Origin: Mesocentrotus franciscanus
Lineage: Eukaryota > Echinodermata > Echinoidea > Camarodonta > Strongylocentrotidae
DNA length: 64,000 nucleotides
Reading direction: 5' to 3'
NCBI GenBank assembly: GCA_037976565.1
Contig: CP137679.1
Coordinates: 24,468,761-24,532,760 of the forward strand
The position numbers and the translations under genes were made by a program. Positions 60,143 to 64,000 of this stretch are shown here, in pieces. Position 1 is the stretch's first letter. Every line of letters begins with the position of its first letter. The notes under the pieces were generated by a model. That model saw nothing but the letters and a program-made list of their open reading frames with translations. It was not told the DNA's origin and did no database searches.

Positions 60143-61438
60143 ATGGCTCTAGAGGTAGGGGCAGGGGATCCTAGTCCTCCAACTCTGCAGGAGTTAATGA
60201 TAGAGTACACCCTGAATGATCTCAGAACGGTATGTGTGGTAGACACCAATGGAAAGGTAGTTTCCCTACGCGAGGATGCATACCTTCCCAGCATCATCAG
60301 CGATAGGATTATCAACACGCTCGCAAGGAGAGGTGGCCTGGACGACAGCAAACTCCAAGCACTTTGTGACAAGAGTAGAGTCCAGTTGAAAAAGATCAAT
60401 CTAAGTAGGACAACCCTTTCAGATGAAAGCCTTGAGAAGCTGTCCAACCACAAACTCGTTGAGCTAGACATTTCGGAATGCGAGAACCTAAGTAAAGACT
60501 GCTTGCCGTCCTTGCTAAAGTTCACGTCCCTACAGCTACTGAATCTCCATAAGTGCAGAGAAGCCCTGGAGAAATATGGACTTCCCTTATTTGACTTTCC
60601 TCTAAAGAATCTAAGAAGTCTGAACATAGGATACACAGACTTGAGTGGGGTACAACTGCATTGTCTTGTCCAAGAGCTTAGGAACCTCACAGTGCTGGAT
60701 GTCTCAAGGGTGGTGAAGAATGGAGATCTATCTTTCTTAGAGCCTGTGAGGCATCAGCTTAGGTCCCTAGTTCTTCATGATTGCGTTCTGGTGGAAAGCA
60801 GTCTGGAATATGTGTGCACCATCCCACAACTAAGGTAACATTCCTGTAGCATACTTGGTATGCATTAATCGTGCTGCGATTAGGAAACTCAATTGTCAGC
60901 CAAAGTTAGGTATGAAATAAGAAAATGGGCTGATTACTGTGAGCTCATGTCTAAATTCTGATATTCATGAATCCACATATTAAAAAAAAAATTATAATGG
61001 AGATTCTGAAGGAAATTCTAGGTCCCTCTAGGAAAAACAGTAGATAACATTCACTCTCCTACCCTATATCTCAGTCACCTACATGTACGATGATGTTTTT
61101 CGAGCAGATGATTTGGATAGAAGGGTATCATTAGATATTTTCTCTTTATAGGGAATAACCACAGGCGCAATCTAATTTTTGTGTGGGAGGGATATACAAT
61201 TGTTGTTTATGTTGTTATAGTTATACAATTTTGACCATAATTTAATCAATGTTAATTGCCAATGATATGTTACTTGTCTCAATTACAGGCATTTAGATAT
61301 TTCTGTCAACAATGAGGGTTACAAACTACCCCTGACAACAGCCATGTTGAAGTGCCTCGTGAAAAGTCTCCCCTCACTCCTGTCTCTAGACCTGTCTGGA
61401 AACGACATCAGGAATCACCCAAGAATTGAAAACCAGGA
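60143..61438 (+). CDS. ZYG11/ZER1-family leucine-rich-repeat protein, 5' part
   Basis: Exons 60143-60834 and 61289-61438 (phase kept by AG|G), open at the right; later exons lie beyond the window. ZYG11B and ZER1 are substrate receptors of CUL2-elongin ubiquitin ligases and recognise N-terminal glycine degrons. An N-terminal helical part (residues about 12-80: LQELMIEYTLNDL, YLPSIISDRIIN) would cover the VHL-box region. LRR units follow: HKLVELDISECENLS, LQLLNLHKC, LRSLNIGYTDLSGVQL, LTVLDVSR, LRSLVLHDCVL, LRHLDISVNN and LLSLDLSGNDI. LRHLDIS...LSLFV-like order in the second exon is closer to ZER1 than to ZYG11B. The ARM-like C-terminal half is not in view. The start is the first ATG (GCCATGG, a good Kozak context). 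Confidence 0.85.
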
Positions 61439-61460
61439 GTGAGTAAAACCCGGTTCAGTT

Positions 61461-61529
61461 ATCTTCTGTTAGGAGCCACAAGGGCATTAACTATTACTTC
61501 TCAGAGGTAATGCCCTTATGGCCTTACAC
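61461..61529. repeat. Hairpin repeat, family E, copy 3
   Basis: TTAGGAGCCACAAGGGCATTAA pairs with GGTAATGCCCTTATGGCC. Arms as in the copies at 43164 and 43309. Lies 22 bases after the second coding exon of the ZYG11/ZER1-family gene. Confidence 0.7.
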
Positions 61530-62199
61530 AGCCAATATGATGATTGAAACCACTTTAAAAAACTGCAGTGACATGAAAATCATTTAATGTTGAAATGAAT
61601 TGGGATTCAGGGTAAAATGAAAGCGTACCAGGAATCACCAAATAAATGACAACCAGGAGTGAGTAATGATGGATCTCGGAGGGTTAATCCGTAACACTTC
61701 AAGTGAAGTTTAAGTTTGAGTTCTGTTGAAGGTGAAATATACACTTTAATTTGTGAGCTTTGGCATAACTTTTTATGTTAGTGTGGAAGAGTATCATGGA
61801 AGAAAGGACCCCCTGAATAGAAGAGGATTGCCCTTCGAATGTCCTCCTATCTGAAATGTGACAATAACTAGCTAAAATGTGTGTATTCAAGTTTAGCACG
61901 ACTTGAGCTCAACATTAAAGCAGTACCAAACATATCTATCCAGTTTATTTGAGCTACCCGCTACCTGCAATAATTGGACGGTCCATTTAGCCCATGGGAA
62001 TAACATTTAATTCAGTAGTTATTAGAAATGGGGAAAATCAAGGGAAACTGACTAATGTGATCTTGATAAAAGTCAGACAAATATTTCAGAAGTTGTATGA
62101 TTTTTCTTGCACTTTGAGCAAAGTGATATCAAGACAAGGTTTTAATTCAAAGTTTCAAACTGCTATTTAAACCTCCTTTGTTTAATCATCAGACATACA

Positions 62200-62300
62200 A
62201 CGCTCAAAATACACGGGGGCGAAGGGCGATTCGCCCCCGTGAGCTACAAAATCGCCTCCGTCAGATTGCTCATGGGGGCGATTGCAGAATTATAAAATAA
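62200..62300. repeat. GGGGGCGA palindromes
   Basis: GGGGGCGAAGGGCGATTCGCCCCC forms a GC-rich hairpin in an AT-rich intron; GGGGGCGATT recurs at about 62275. A similar GAGCCCCCGTGAGCC phrase appears at 62860. Likely transposon debris. Confidence 0.45.
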
Positions 62301-62539
62301 AGATTATCTTTGCTGTTATAACTTTCACACTATATTGAGCTTCAAACCTTAAATCAATGAAATGGAACTATGGAAGTAAGATTAGCGTGCAGGATTTCTC
62401 GCTCGAATTTATCTGTGGCTGGAGGCCGCCATATTGTAAACAAATGTACGCTTATTCGGCGCAAGATGGCGCTATATCGCCTGTAATACCGGTGTGCATG
62501 CTGCCGCGCCATACAGTATCTGCTGGAGCTAGAGGCGAT

Positions 62540-62775
62540 CGCAATGGGTGGTATGAGAGCATATTGAGAAGAAGAGGAAGACCAAAGATGTTGTGGAAGG
62601 ATATTGTAAAGACTAAAGAAAGAATGCAATAAGGTTGCTCTGAATGATGAGGAGGAATATGCAGACCAGGTAGAAATGGAGAGAATGGCATCACGGGATG
62701 AAAGTCAGTAAACCCATGTAACTTGTAAAGTTGTAAGAAGGAAAATGCTGACTTAAATAAATGATAATGATGAAA
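62540..62775 (+). mobile_element. 3' end of a non-LTR retrotransposon, 5'-truncated
   Basis: A frame reads RRRGRPKMLWKDIVK; in a shifted frame NDEEEYADQVEMERMASRDE follows, ending in TAA. This resembles the RGRP...W...A.DR..WR...R tail after the reverse transcriptase in several non-LTR clades. A short 3' part ends AAATAAATGATAATGATGA, a simple-repeat tail. Lies in an intron of the ZYG11/ZER1-family gene. Confidence 0.6.
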
Positions 62776-63027
62776 TAGCAAAGGATAAATTTAGGAGTAT
62801 CATGGGTACCAATTCAATGGAAATTTGTATTAAAAAAGAGCCCCTGTCATTACTAAAAGAGCCCCCGTGAGCCTCTTTTTTTGTGGAAGAGCCCCATGGA
62901 AAAAAAATGATTTGAGGCTTGCAGACACAGCCAACTCATTTGTACAAGTACAACAAGGTCTTGCTTTTAGTTTTTAAAGTGTACTTTACACTGTATAATG
63001 ATAGAAAAATTCATTCACCTCATGTCC

Positions 63028-64000
63028 TCGTAAAAAAAAAAATGATGTGTATAGGTATACTATAGATCATCTTTATAGCTTGTGAAAGTGAGATATAAAG
63101 TGATGTTTGACAATTCACATGATGAAGGGCTATGTGGATATTGTTGGAAAACTTACAAGCAATCGTGGATGCATTGCCTTGAAAGTGAGGATAGTATCTT
63201 TTCTCATTTGAATTGTGTTATGTTTCTTCCTTGCACTTACAGTGGAGATGCTGGAAGGGGTAATAATGGAAACGACATAAAGCTTCAATTGTCCTTGTAA
63301 AAAAAAAATGATGTGTATAGGTATACTATAGATCATCTTTATAGCTTGTGAAAGTGAGATATAAAGTGTTATATACCTCACTTTAGAAATCTAGCCATCT
63401 GATTGGTCGAAATTGGAGTCGTGATTTCAAGCTATGCCCAACTCACAGGGCATAGCAATAGCCCACAGGGCCTAGTTAAAAGTTTCTACCCTCATCCTCA
63501 TTATCCTGTCATTCCCATTGGTTGACTGCGATCCTCATTGGTTGCGTGTTAAAATTGTCTACGTGCGAGCACGGACGCCATACAGAGCTCTTTGTCTGCA
63601 ATTCCCAAATGATTGAAACTTTCACTCATTTTTTAAGCGAAGATTAACAGACAGTGTTTCAAATTTTCTGTGATGTTTTAACAAATTTTTACTCACTAAA
63701 AGGCTAAGGTAAGAATTCTTGGTAGATTTTTGTTTTAATTCGGCATATAAAAGTCATATCGACTGCTTTAAGTCCTCGGGTGGGCGGCACGCCTCGGGGT
63801 GATAGCAGGGGATTCAACTATCCCGCGAGCCAGTATAGAAACAGCTAGTCCTCTTGTAGCAGTCGATATAACTATAATGTTTGACAATTCACATGATGAA
63901 GGGCTATATGGATATTGTTGGAAAACTTACAAGCAATCGTGGATGCATTGCCTTGAAAGTGAGGATAGTATCTTTTCTCATTTGAATTGTGTTATGTTTC
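63028..64000 (+). repeat. 266-bp tandem duplication, second copy interrupted and running off the window
   Basis: AATGATGTGTATAGGTATAC occurs at 63041 and 63307 (period 266). The following 60 bases match, then the second copy resumes at 63877 (ATGTTTGACAATTCACATGA) and matches 63107 onward nearly perfectly to the window end. The unit has an A-run, and no convincing coding content. Confidence 0.9.
63369..63876. mobile_element. 508-bp insertion in the second tandem copy
   Basis: Bounded exactly by comparison with the first copy: GATATAAAGTG, then TTATATACCTCAC, ends GTCGATATAACTATA before ATGTTTGAC. Short GTTATAT inverted ends and inner inverted repeats (AGTCATATCGACTGCT with AGCAGTCGATATAACT, about 63750 and 63859). 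It also holds CATTGG boxes and GGGTGGGCGGCACGCCTCGG. Non-coding; family unknown. Confidence 0.65.

Overview
This is a window of a gene-sparse, AT-rich animal nuclear genome. Genes have many short exons with GT/AG introns, and the spaces between are full of microsatellites and decayed transposons. The mix of genes (TRAF, an Arrowhead/Lhx6/8 LIM-homeobox gene, TBC1D13, a ZYG11/ZER1-family gene) and the dense foldback elements, some of which I associate from memory with sea urchin genomes, suggest a marine deuterostome, probably an echinoderm. The species is an inference. No bacterial operon, CRISPR array or rRNA is visible.

Layout. 39-8632 is a broken Ty3/gypsy LTR retrotransposon. It has two LTRs, a tRNA-Ser-type primer binding site, RNase H and integrase remnants, and several later insertions: a degraded hAT element with a recognisable transposase, a 711-bp terminal-inverted-repeat element, and a 31-bp perfect palindrome with a 7-bp target duplication. 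8872-10468 carries the last two exons of a TRAF gene (+). 10469-19433 is repeat-dominated: foldback elements, a non-LTR 3' end, and a nested transposon with a 208-bp higher-order satellite. 19434-27130 is a five-exon Arrowhead/Lhx6/8 gene (+). 27131-44739 is a long stretch without recognised genes, with microsatellites, a tRNA-like unit, a hAT MITE and a repeat containing nuclear-receptor-like DR1 motifs. 44740-57729 is a complete 12-exon TBC1D13 gene (-), reconstructed by hand to 397 codons; its introns hold SINEs, a 190-bp-arm hairpin and many MITEs. 57730-60142 is the divergent interval before a ZYG11/ZER1-family leucine-rich-repeat gene (+), whose first two coding exons are at 60143-61438 and whose remainder lies beyond the window. 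The window ends in a 266-bp tandem duplication with an insertion in the second copy.

The host genes are not functionally linked in any obvious way: TRAF (immune signalling adaptor), LIM-homeodomain (neural or patterning transcription factor), TBC1D13 (Rab GAP) and ZYG11/ZER1 (CUL2 ubiquitin ligase substrate receptor). The most unusual material is in the repeats: the tiny palindromic insertion, the related hairpin families, the same MITE next to splice donors in two genes, and transposon-borne higher-order satellites. All family names rest on reading motifs by eye; no database search was done.
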